A stretch of 25,944 nucleotides of DNA. Source: Patescibacteria group bacterium (GTDB lineage Bacteria; Patescibacteriota; Microgenomatia; Daviesbacterales; UBA10151). The position numbers and the translations under genes were made by a program. This document shows positions 13,628-21,356 of the stretch, piece by piece (position 1 is the stretch's first letter; the number at the start of each line of letters is the position of its first letter). The DNA lies in assembly GCA_018816815.1 (NCBI GenBank), contig JAHIVD010000068.1:1-25944 (forward strand). Direction: 5' to 3'. The notes under the pieces were generated by a model. That model did not search any database. It was not told the DNA's origin and was given only the letters and a program-made list of their open reading frames with translations.

Positions 13628-16084
13628 TCAACTGCTAACAACAAAGCTGATAATTTTACCTTGTATGTACACGGTTTTTTTCACAGATTTACCTTTTAAA
13701 AATTTTTGAACTTTTTTACTGTCCAAAGCTTTTGTTTCTACAACCTCTTTGTCTCTTATTATATCTTTATGCATCACCAAGATATCCCGAACCTTTCCAT
13801 TAACCTGAACTACTATTGAAATTTCTTCCTCTTCCAAATATTTATTATCAAACTTAGGCCAAGACTGCTTATGTATAGACCATTGCTTGCCTTCCGAAGC
13901 TTTCTTAGAAGTGAAATAAGACCAGAGTTCTTCCGTAATATGTGGAGCAAACGGAGCTAAGATTAATAAAAAAGTCTTATATTCCTCTATTGAAACTTTT
14001 TCTTTTCTCGAAAGATGATTCAGCCATTCCATCAAAAAGGCAATAGCAGTATTAAACTTAATCGCTTCAATATCCTCTGTGGCTTTTTTAATAGTTTTAT
14101 GCATTATTCTTAAATCCGCTGATGTAAAAACTTCTACTTTTTCGTCTACTTTTTCGTAAAGTCTCCAAACCCTTTGCAGAAAATGATAGGCACCATTAAC
14201 TCCGTTGGGGTTCCAGGAAGTCACTATGTCAAATGGTCCCAGAAACATCAGGTATAGTCTGATTGCATCAGCGCCATAGTTTTTGACCTCCTTATCAGGA
14301 TTAACTACATTCCCCCGGGATTTACTCATCCTGGATCCATCTGGACCCAAAATAATACCGTGGTGGATTCTTTTTTTGGCATACTCATCAAAATCAATCA
14401 ATCCTAAATCCTTAAAAACCATAGTAAAAAATCTTGAATAAAGCGCATGACCCAATGCGTGTTCCGGGCCTCCTATATAAATCTCCAGCGGCATCCAAGC
14501 CTTTGCAATTTTCTTATCGAAAATTTCAACATCATTCTCAGAATCCAGGTAACGGAAAAAATACCAAGCCGAATCTACAAAAGTATCCATAGTCTCTACC
14601 TCGCGCTTGGCCGGGCCACTACATTTCGGGCAATCCGTATTCACCCAATCCTCTGCTGTTGCCAAAGGCGGTTTACCTTTCGGTGCACAGTCAACTTTAT
14701 ACGGCAGCTCAACCGGCAAATCTTTCTCAGGCACAGGCACTGTTCCGCATTTATCACAGTAAATAACAGGAATCGGTGTTCCCCAATACCTTTGTCTTGA
14801 TATTGACCAATCGTGAAGATGATACTGAACAGCTCTTTTGCCATAACCTTTTTTTTCAATATAATTAATAATATCTTCTCTTGCTTCCTGCCATTTACGG
14901 CCTTTAAATTCTGCAGGTTCTTGTAAGATACCCCTAGGTGCACGATGATAACAATATTCAAGATTCTTAACCTTTAAAGCCTCATTTGAATCCTTAGGAA
15001 ACATCACTGGATGAAGCGGTATACCGTATTTTTTAGCAAAAACAAAATCACGCTCATCATGAGCACTGGAATTTACTACTCCAGTACCGTATTCGAAAAC
15101 AACAAAAGAAGCCACCCAAATAGGGATATTTTTTCCTGTTGGAGTATATTCCACATATCTGCCAGTAAAAATGCCTTCCATATCCTGATCAACCTTAAAC
15201 CTGTCCGAAGCTTTCTTTTTTCTTATTTTTTCTACAAACTCCATTACTGGTTTTTCTTGCTCAGTGCCTTTAACCAGCTCGTAAACCATCGGATGCTCAG
15301 GCGCAATAACTGTAAAAGTCTGAGCCATGAAAGTTTGAGGCACAGAATCAAACATTTCAAAATAAATATCCATGCCGCTGACTTTAAAACGCAAATTCAC
15401 GCCTTCGCTTTTGCCAATCCAATCATTCTGTCCTTCACGAAGAGGCTTAGGCCAATCAACTTGAGGCGGATCCTGCCAAAGCAATCTATCTGCATATGAA
15501 GTAATCCTAAAAAGCCACTGATCAACTTCTTTCTGAATAACTTCTGTTCCGCAACGCCAACATTTACCACTGTCAACATTCTCATTAGCTAAAACACAAT
15601 GATCTGTTGGACACCAGTTTGATAGTAGTTTTCCTTTGTAAGCCAAATCTTTCTCAAGCATTTTAAGAAAAATCCACTGATTCCATTTGTAATACTTTGG
15701 ATCACAAGCTACCATGGTTTTAGTCCAGTCAATTGAGGTCCCCAAGGTTTCAAACTGATCTCTCATTTTCTCCATGTTCTTGTATGTCCAATCACGAGGA
15801 TGAATTCCTTTTTTAATAGCTGCATTTTCTGCAGGCAGACCAAAAGCATCAAACCCATTAGGAAAAAGTACGTTAAAACCTAACCTAGCTTTAAATCTCG
15901 CTAAAATATCACCCATGGTAAAAGTAAACCAATGACCCATATGAAGATCGCCTGAAGTATACGGAAGCTCTACCAAAGCATAATACTTATCTTTCGCTTC
16001 AGACAAATCAGTTAGATAAAGACCAGCTTCTTTCCATTTTTTCTGCCATTTAGGCTCAATCTGAAAAGGTATATACTTTTTCAT
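13628..16084 (-). CDS. leuS: Leucyl-tRNA synthetase
   Basis: 818 residues from the ATG at 16084. A TTG at 16150 would add 22 residues, but the promoter at 16091-16119 places transcription start at the ATG. Class Ia core: HIGH motif LHMGHWFTFTMGD (HMGH at 48-51), a zinc knuckle in CPTDHCVLAN...CWRC, the CP1 editing insertion, a second C-x2-C pair (YCDKCG ... CPKCSG), DTFVDSAWYFFRY, and KMSKS variant RMSKSRGNVVNPD. The C-terminal anticodon and LeuRS-specific domains follow (VVQVNGKVRD). It charges tRNA-Leu and edits mischarged products. It lies divergent to the ATPase operon across a long AT-rich region and 50 bp before the SprT-like gene. Confidence 0.97.
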   Translation of the reverse strand: MKKYIPFQIEPKWQKKWKEAGLYLTDLSEAKDKYYALVELPYTSGDLHMGHWFTFTMGDILARFKARLGFNVLFPNGFDAFGLPAENAAIKKGIHPRDWTYKNMEKMRDQFETLGTSIDWTKTMVACDPKYYKWNQWIFLKMLEKDLAYKGKLLSNWCPTDHCVLANENVDSGKCWRCGTEVIQKEVDQWLFRITSYADRLLWQDPPQVDWPKPLREGQNDWIGKSEGVNLRFKVSGMDIYFEMFDSVPQTFMAQTFTVIAPEHPMVYELVKGTEQEKPVMEFVEKIRKKKASDRFKVDQDMEGIFTGRYVEYTPTGKNIPIWVASFVVFEYGTGVVNSSAHDERDFVFAKKYGIPLHPVMFPKDSNEALKVKNLEYCYHRAPRGILQEPAEFKGRKWQEAREDIINYIEKKGYGKRAVQYHLHDWSISRQRYWGTPIPVIYCDKCGTVPVPEKDLPVELPYKVDCAPKGKPPLATAEDWVNTDCPKCSGPAKREVETMDTFVDSAWYFFRYLDSENDVEIFDKKIAKAWMPLEIYIGGPEHALGHALYSRFFTMVFKDLGLIDFDEYAKKRIHHGIILGPDGSRMSKSRGNVVNPDKEVKNYGADAIRLYLMFLGPFDIVTSWNPNGVNGAYHFLQRVWRLYEKVDEKVEVFTSADLRIMHKTIKKATEDIEAIKFNTAIAFLMEWLNHLSRKEKVSIEEYKTFLLILAPFAPHITEELWSYFTSKKASEGKQWSIHKQSWPKFDNKYLEEEEISIVVQVNGKVRDILVMHKDIIRDKEVVETKALDSKKVQKFLKGKSVKKTVYIQGKIISFVVSS

Positions 16085-16090
16085 GAAATG

Positions 16091-16119
16091 ATTGTAGCAT
16101 TTGGTAACAAAATTGTCAT
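16091..16119 (-). promoter_or_regulatory. leuS promoter, leaderless layout
   Basis: Minus-strand ATGACA (16119-16114), 17-bp spacer, TACAAT (16096-16091) with a TGC extension. The -10 ends 6 nt before the ATG at 16084, so the message should start at the A of the ATG. This is one of the best promoter matches in the window. Confidence 0.7.
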
Positions 16120-16519
16120 TCTGGCTCTTGTTTTTATCTTTTATCTCCAAGATCTAATTGCAATTTTTCTTTTGCAATTCTCCTTCTCAGGAGTACTATT
16201 AATTATAAATATTTTTAATTATGAATATTTTAATTTAAGAAGTAAAAATATTCTAATCAAATATTTCACGAATGTTTTCACAAAGATAAAATAGATTCTC
16301 ACTGGTTCTTCTTGATATAGTTAGTATATATTCTGATATACCCTAGGTTCTATATCGCAAGTACTGAATCTTAGCTTAAGCCTATGCGGTAATTATGTTG
16401 ATACATTTTGATATTTATTGATTGAGTACAACAAAAAACTTACCGTATAAACGGTAATAATTGTAGGTAACTTTAAAAAGTCAACCATTGGAGCCTTTTA
16501 AGGAACAATCATCATAGCT
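16120..16519. other. Gene-free AT-rich region between leuS and the ATPase operon
   Basis: About 400 bp with no supportable gene. It holds a very AT-rich block (16195-16265), a weak promoter candidate TTGATA (16312-16317) with GATATA 17 bp on (16335-16340), and a perfect hairpin TTACCGT-ATAA-ACGGTAA (16440-16457). An imperfect direct repeat, CGGTAATTATGTTG near 16386 and CGGTAATAATTGTAG near 16452, shares its CGGTAAT core with the hairpin. The hairpin has no T-run, so it is more likely a regulatory site than a terminator. Confidence 0.4.
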
Positions 16520-16548
16520 TTGACCTTTCCAAAAGTATGATGTATTGT
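16520..16548 (+). promoter_or_regulatory. Promoter of the ATPase-like operon
   Basis: TTGACC (16520-16525), 17-bp spacer, TATTGT (16543-16548). The start would be at about 16555-16558, at or just before the ATG at 16558. This favours 16558 over the ATG at 16537 as the true start. Confidence 0.5.
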
Positions 16549-16557
16549 GTATTTAGG

Positions 16558-17376
16558 ATGAAAAAGCTATTCATTGCTTTTCTGTTTTTTCTGCTAACAG
16601 CAACCTGCGTTGCTTTCCCTGTTCATGGCCAAACTATCCAAACTCAAGGACAGGGCATTGAAGTCACTTCTGTTTACGAAATAACCGATACTGATGCTGT
16701 TGAAGGAGATATTATCACAGCAACAGATAAAGGTCTTGTGCGGGCGAATATTGGTTTTGATCCTAAAACATTCGGTGTTATCCAGGAAAATCCACTTCTA
16801 GTGTACCGCACTGAAATCAAAGGTAAACCAGTTGTACGATCCGGTGTCGCCCAGGTCAATATCACCACATTAAATGGTCCTATAAAATACGGCGACTACA
16901 TCACTGCATCTACAATCGCCGGAAAGGGACAAAAAGCTACAGAGTCAGGTTACACTTTTGGAATCGCACTTGCAGCTTTTACCGGAGAAGGCGCGCCTCA
17001 AACAGACGGACCCAGGGGCAAAGTAGCTTCAGGTAAAATCCCTGTTGCTATCAGGATTGAATATACAGAACTAAGCAGTCCCAGATTTGCCGGACGGCTT
17101 TTTGGTTTTGTAGGGACTGCTTTACTGGAAAATGTCAGTGATCCTAAACAAATTGGCAATGTAGTACGATTCATTGCTGCTGGGTTAATAGTGCTTTTGA
17201 GTTTCACTTTCGGCTTTTTAACTTTTTCCAGATCTATTGCAAAAAGCATTGAAGCTTTAGGTAGAAATCCCTTAGCACGATCTGCAATCCAGTTGTCCAT
17301 CATCATCAATATCGCTCTTCTGGTTGTTACCGGCATAATCGGAATCGTAGCCTCAATTTTGATAATCAAATTATAG
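16558..17376 (+). CDS. Exported-domain protein with ATP synthase c-subunit-like membrane hairpin, no proton-binding carboxylate
   Basis: 272 residues from the ATG at 16558 (the ATG at 16537 would add 7 residues before a typical signal peptide MKKLFIAFLFFLLTATCVAF). Residues about 25-175 form an exported beta-rich domain with GDIITATDKGLVRA, FGVIQENPLLVY and LNGPIKYGDYITAS. This pattern recalls the C-terminal domains of CPR surface and tail-fibre-like proteins ('GD-x-V...G-K-V...GV-V...GPI-x-x-GD'). Residues 200-272 form two membrane helices joined by IEALGRNPLA, matching the polar R-(Q/N)-P loop of ATP synthase subunit c. Helix 2 (about 245-270) has no Asp or Glu, and the position 18 residues after the loop Pro, where the proton-binding acid lies in E. 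coli, is Val. Position as first gene, just before b, fits the atpE slot. It may form a ring or scaffold that cannot carry protons. Confidence 0.7.
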   Translation: MKKLFIAFLFFLLTATCVAFPVHGQTIQTQGQGIEVTSVYEITDTDAVEGDIITATDKGLVRANIGFDPKTFGVIQENPLLVYRTEIKGKPVVRSGVAQVNITTLNGPIKYGDYITASTIAGKGQKATESGYTFGIALAAFTGEGAPQTDGPRGKVASGKIPVAIRIEYTELSSPRFAGRLFGFVGTALLENVSDPKQIGNVVRFIAAGLIVLLSFTFGFLTFSRSIAKSIEALGRNPLARSAIQLSIIINIALLVVTGIIGIVASILIIKL

Positions 17377-17430
17377 CTTCACCGTTGTAGCTCTTGCTAT
17401 ATATTCTCGGTTGCACTCGAACAATAATAA

Positions 17431-17459
17431 TTGTAAATTAACTTATTCTATCGTATTAT
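17431..17459 (+). promoter_or_regulatory. Internal promoter of the b-like gene, leaderless layout
   Basis: TTGTAA (17431-17436), 17-bp spacer, TATTAT (17454-17459), ending 6 nt before the ATG at 17466. Confidence 0.55.
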
Positions 17460-17465
17460 CTTCTT

Positions 17466-18152
17466 ATGTCCGACCTGCTCCAAAATCCTATTAGTCTAAT
17501 ATTGGCTATTATTACTGCCATCACCTTCCTCCTATATCTTCGCGAATACAACAAACGGAGGAATTTGGAATCCGAGGGAGATAAATTCCTGCAAGATATT
17601 AAAAAAAAGGGTTGGGAAAATTTACATCAATCTATCAAAAAATCCCAGGAAATCTTAGGAGAAGCAGAACTAGAAGGAATTAAGGTTATTGCAGGCAGTG
17701 AGGTTGAATTATCCAAACTGGAGAATGAGTATTCAAAAAAGCTTTCCCAAAGTTTAGAAACATCCCGGCGCAATATTGATGCGGCGCAAAATAAGCTTAT
17801 GCAATTTATGGCAGACTTGCAAAAAAAAAGCGCAGAATTTGAAGAAGCAAGCAAAGTTTCCGGACAACAACGCATCAATCAGCTTTTTGACAAGGTTGAA
17901 AACAAGCTATCTGATTTTCTGGTACAAACAGCGCAAAAAACTTCCTCCTCCATTGAATTGGAATTGAAAGCCTCCAGACAGTTAATTGATACTTACAAAA
18001 ACGGACAATTGAAATTAATCGATGAAAATATTATTACCATGATGGAACAAACTTTAAGCTTAGTCTTAGGGAAAAAAATGTCTTTAAACGACCAGCTTGA
18101 TCTTGTTTATGAGGCCCTGGAAAAAGCAAAAATCGAGAAATTTATTGCATAA
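17466..18152 (+). CDS. atpF: ATP synthase b-subunit-like stalk protein
   Basis: 228 residues, longer than the usual 155-170. One N-terminal membrane helix (about 6-23, NPISLILAIITAITFLLYL) is followed almost to the end by charged, heptad-like helix rich in K, E, Q and L, with almost no Pro or Gly, as in the peripheral stalk. The identification rests on architecture and position between the c-like and delta-like genes; sequence identity to known b subunits is low. A typical b subunit dimerises and ties the alpha3beta3 head to the membrane. The extra length would give a longer stalk. It has its own predicted promoter as well as any read-through from 16520. Confidence 0.7.
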   Translation: MSDLLQNPISLILAIITAITFLLYLREYNKRRNLESEGDKFLQDIKKKGWENLHQSIKKSQEILGEAELEGIKVIAGSEVELSKLENEYSKKLSQSLETSRRNIDAAQNKLMQFMADLQKKSAEFEEASKVSGQQRINQLFDKVENKLSDFLVQTAQKTSSSIELELKASRQLIDTYKNGQLKLIDENIITMMEQTLSLVLGKKMSLNDQLDLVYEALEKAKIEKFIA

Positions 18153-18247
18153 AAAGCTTGTTGTTTCCGATCCTGTGCCTTTTGCAAAAAAACGATTACA
18201 GAAAATAATGATCTGAACTTAAAAAATATATAATTAAATATTTAATT

Positions 18248-18730
18248 ATGGAAGAAATCTTAAACATTATCTTAAAAAATACTTATTCCTTGTCCCAACT
18301 AAAACATCGGCTAAGAATCCTCAAATCTAACCTGCTAAAAACTTTTTTCGGAGGCGAAAATCAAACTTTAAATTCTACTACCCAAGATCTAAACTGGCTA
18401 GAATCCTTACCTGAAAACTTTTACCGAAAATTTACCAAAGATAATATCTATCAGATCTTTGCTGACCTGGAAAAAAAAATCTCCAACTTGCCTACCCTTG
18501 CAATGTATCTTACATTTGAACCTAACGATACAACTTTATATCAAGTCGGTTCTGTTGCAAGAAAAACATTTAATTATCCTTCCTTGATTTTAGATATTAA
18601 ACTTGATCCAAATTTAATTGCTGGAGCGGCTTTAGTTTGGAAAGGAGTATATAAAGATTATTCACTTAGAGCAAAGGTTGAAAATAGGAAAGCTGAAATC
18701 ATTGAAGGATTTAAGAAATACTTAAAATAG
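18248..18730 (+). CDS. atpH: ATP synthase delta-subunit-like protein
   Basis: 160 residues. The C-terminal half carries the delta signature: LDIKLDPNLIAGAALVWKGV, then YKDYSLRAKVENRKAEIIEG, equivalent to 'D-x-x-L-I-G-G-x-x-x-x-x-G-D-x-x-x-D-x-S-x-R-x-x-L' of AtpH. The N-terminal half is helical but diverged. In F-type enzymes delta sits on top of the head and joins alpha N-termini to subunit b. The alpha subunit here lacks the usual N-terminal helix that delta binds, so the contact must differ. A TATAAT box (18229-18234) lies 13 nt upstream of the ATG; 83 bp separate it from atpA. Confidence 0.75.
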   Translation: MEEILNIILKNTYSLSQLKHRLRILKSNLLKTFFGGENQTLNSTTQDLNWLESLPENFYRKFTKDNIYQIFADLEKKISNLPTLAMYLTFEPNDTTLYQVGSVARKTFNYPSLILDIKLDPNLIAGAALVWKGVYKDYSLRAKVENRKAEIIEGFKKYLK

Positions 18731-18813
18731 CTATCAATCATCAGCTAAAAGAAAAACTATAACAAAACTATGAAGTTATATTTATAAAGTTATATTAAAA
18801 ACTACTAATAATT

Positions 18814-20283
18814 ATGAATAATCAACAAAATGAAGTTGGATATGTTGTATCTTCAAGGAATTTTCTGGTCCAGCTTGATGGACTGCCTTCAATCAAAATC
18901 AATGATATGGTGCAATCTGAAACAAACCTGAGGGGATGGGTTAATTCTGTTTCCGAAACTCAAGTCGAAGTGTTAATGGTTGATGAGGGAACAATCAAAC
19001 CAAAACAGCAATTTAAACGTCTCAGTTCCCGCCTGGGAGTAATGGTAGGAGATTATTTAATGGGACGGGCAGTAAATCCTTTAGGGGTGCCTATCGACGG
19101 CAAAGGCTTGCTTTCCAAAACTCAAGCCAATCCTGTTATGGAGCTTGATGCTGAAGCACCTGGAATTGAATCCCGTGAATTCATCAAAACACAGTTTCTA
19201 ACAGGCATCACTTTAATAGACACCTTAATCCCTCTTGGTCAAGGCCAAAGAGAACTTGTTCTGGGCGATACGCATTCCGGTAAAACAGGATTTTTAATCG
19301 ATATTATCGTAAACCAAAAAAATACAGGTACCATTTGTATTTTAGCCTTGGTAGGAAAACCTGCAGTTACAGTCAGGAATTTAATTGATACATTGCGGCT
19401 AAATAAAGCTCTTGATTATACGGTTATAATAGCCACCTCCTCCTCTGAACCTGCGCCGCTGATCTTCTTAACCCCAAAAACTGCTTTTACAGTTGCGGAA
19501 TACTTTCAAAAAAAGGGCAAAGATGTCCTATTGATCCTGGATGACTTAGGTTCTCATGCCAAGATTCATAGAGAAATTGCACTTCTTGGGAATAAATCAC
19601 CAGGAAGAGAATCCTACCCCGGAGACATTTTTTACCAGCATGCCCACCTTTTAGAACGGGCCGGTAATTTTACTCCAAAATATGGCGGGGGCTCTATAAC
19701 TGCTCTCCCTGTGATAGAGCTGAATTTAACTGACTTCACAACCTTAATTCCTACAAACCTTATGTCAATGACAGACGGGCATCTTCTTTTTAAGGCAGGT
19801 CTCCGTTCACAGGGACAAATTCCGGCTGTTGACATTTCATTATCTGTTTCAAGAGTGGGCAGACAAACACAAGACCATGTCAATAACCTGCTTTCTACAA
19901 GGATAAGACAAGTGCTATCCCAAGCCTCAGACTTGGAAACAATTTCAAGATTCAGCAGCGAACTCCCGCCCCAAACACAGTTAATCCTCCGACAACGGGA
20001 GTTAATTATGGAAATCCTAAAACAAGAACCCTTAACCGCAATACCAAAACAAATCCAGTCAATTCTCCTGGCACTCCCTTTTACAACCTTTTTTCAGGAT
20101 AAAAACAGAAGATTTATTGAAAAATACAAACAAATTATCATTGAGGCTTTTCAAAAAAACCCTACTTTGCTGCCAATCACCAAAGCTATCAACACTCTTA
20201 GGACCGACGATGAACTCATTAAACTGTTGGAAGGAGCAGGAGGAATACTTTCTAAGTTATGTCCAACACAGAAAGCAAATTAA
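18814..20283 (+). CDS. atpA: F1-ATPase alpha subunit
   Basis: 489 residues. P-loop GDTHSGKT at 151-158, Walker B-like LLILDDL ending at 245, PGRESYPGDIFYQHAHLLER, GGSITALPVIEL, and the arginine finger in SLSVSRVGRQTQ (Arg347). All match alpha rather than beta, so it should complete the catalytic site of beta. It starts about 20-25 residues later than typical alpha subunits: the beta-barrel motif NEVGYVVSSRNFLVQLDGL begins at residue 6, so the delta-binding N-terminal helix is missing and no alternative in-frame start is evident. The P-loop differs from the usual GDRQTGKT. Order c-like, b, delta, alpha, gamma, beta is the classical atp order without atpB. Confidence 0.95.
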   Translation: MNNQQNEVGYVVSSRNFLVQLDGLPSIKINDMVQSETNLRGWVNSVSETQVEVLMVDEGTIKPKQQFKRLSSRLGVMVGDYLMGRAVNPLGVPIDGKGLLSKTQANPVMELDAEAPGIESREFIKTQFLTGITLIDTLIPLGQGQRELVLGDTHSGKTGFLIDIIVNQKNTGTICILALVGKPAVTVRNLIDTLRLNKALDYTVIIATSSSEPAPLIFLTPKTAFTVAEYFQKKGKDVLLILDDLGSHAKIHREIALLGNKSPGRESYPGDIFYQHAHLLERAGNFTPKYGGGSITALPVIELNLTDFTTLIPTNLMSMTDGHLLFKAGLRSQGQIPAVDISLSVSRVGRQTQDHVNNLLSTRIRQVLSQASDLETISRFSSELPPQTQLILRQRELIMEILKQEPLTAIPKQIQSILLALPFTTFFQDKNRRFIEKYKQIIIEAFQKNPTLLPITKAINTLRTDDELIKLLEGAGGILSKLCPTQKAN

Positions 20284-20380
20284 CAATTTGCAATGCACAA
20301 TTTACAACTAGAATCACGGCTTTTGCTTCTAATTTCAACATTGTCAGATGCGTATTTTACATTAAAGACAGCACTAACCT

Positions 20381-21283
20381 ATGAACATTAGAGAAATAGA
20401 GGCAGCGTTGGAAGAAGGAAATTCATTAAAGGCTATTGCTCAAGCTTACAGTGAAATTGCCAACATAAAAATTAAAAAAATAAGGGCAGATGTTGAACAG
20501 AATAGAATCTTTTTCCAAGAGATCTCTCAAATTTATACCTTAATAAAACAGTTAGCTTTTCAAAAAAAGATCAGCATTGTTAAGCAAAAAAAAATGATCT
20601 GCATGATTTTAACATCAAATTACAGGTTTTACGGCTCAATTAACTCTGATCTTTTAGAATTTTTCGTTAATACAGTCCGGAAGCTAAACGCTGACCATAT
20701 TTATCTTGGCAAAGCAGCAATCGAATACTTTAGGGCTGCACCTCTTGAAAGCGGAAAAATACAATTACCTTTTCAAGACGCAGTCAAAGAAGTGCTTTTG
20801 AAAAGCGACCAACCAGATACTGATGAATTGCTCATGCTCACAAACTTATTAAAAGATTACAACCAAATCTTAATTTTCTATTCCAACATGAAGAGCTTGC
20901 TCGTACAAGTTCCCACCATTATGGATCTTACGTCATCAAGTTCGCCGCTCGCAGATCCGTCAACCCACGAACTTACGGAAAAACAGGAAAACGGAAAAAC
21001 AGGAAACGAGCTTACCAAATTCATTTTTGAACCTGAATTACCTAAAATACTTCAATTCTTTAACAGTCAAGTTATTACTTTACTCCTGGAGGGAGCTTTT
21101 TTGGAATCCGAACTCTCCCGCACTGCTTCCCGCTTTATATCTATGGATCAGGCGGAAACAGAAGCAAATAAATTCATTAAACAATATCAAACAAATAAAG
21201 CATACGCCAAACGCAACATGGATAATAATACAATACTTGAAAATTTTGCTGCTATGACAGCAACAAGGAAGGAGATACAGTAA
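20381..21283 (+). CDS. atpG: F1-ATPase gamma-subunit-like rotor shaft
   Basis: 300 residues. The N-terminal helix (REIEAALEEGNSLKAIAQAY, then SEIANIKIKKIRADVEQNR) matches the gamma start 'I-R-x-R-I-x-S-V-x-x-T-x-K-I-T-x-A-M-x-x-V-A'. The C-terminal helix has LLEGAFLESELSRTASRFIS, then MDQAETEANKFIKQYQTNKA, matching 'E-x-x-A-R-x-x-A-M-x-x-A-T-x-N-A' of gamma. The two form the coiled-coil shaft in the head. The middle domain is diverged and has an S/T/E/N-rich, low-complexity loop at about 188-212. The characteristic 'M-R-K' block near the N-terminus is replaced by IKIKKIR. Position between alpha and beta supports the call. The 97 bp after atpA contain an AT-rich spacer with a fragment of the dispersed repeat. 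Confidence 0.88.
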   Translation: MNIREIEAALEEGNSLKAIAQAYSEIANIKIKKIRADVEQNRIFFQEISQIYTLIKQLAFQKKISIVKQKKMICMILTSNYRFYGSINSDLLEFFVNTVRKLNADHIYLGKAAIEYFRAAPLESGKIQLPFQDAVKEVLLKSDQPDTDELLMLTNLLKDYNQILIFYSNMKSLLVQVPTIMDLTSSSSPLADPSTHELTEKQENGKTGNELTKFIFEPELPKILQFFNSQVITLLLEGAFLESELSRTASRFISMDQAETEANKFIKQYQTNKAYAKRNMDNNTILENFAAMTATRKEIQ

Positions 21284-21284
21284 T

Positions 21285-21343
21285 TTTTCAAGCACCAATT
21301 TACAATTTTAAACATAAAGTCATTGAAAATTCATTGTAAATTG
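21285..21343 (+). repeat. Dispersed intergenic repeat, copy 2, with an inverted repeat
   Basis: 21285-21315 matches 5744-5774 at 28 of 31 positions. It overlaps an 11-bp perfect inverted repeat CAATTTACAAT (21296-21306) / ATTGTAAATTG (21333-21343) in the gap between atpG and atpD. A long hairpin could form in the mRNA there. Confidence 0.55.
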
Positions 21344-21356
21344 AAAATTAACAAGC

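Noticed and set aside
16088..16294. Plus-strand hydrophobic frame of 68 codons divergent from leuS
   Set aside because: It covers the leuS promoter, is very AT-rich with I/F/L bias from base composition, and shows no domain or start signal.
16537..16557. Earlier ATG (16537) as start of the c-like gene
   Set aside because: It lies inside the predicted promoter spacer and adds residues before a typical MKKL signal peptide.
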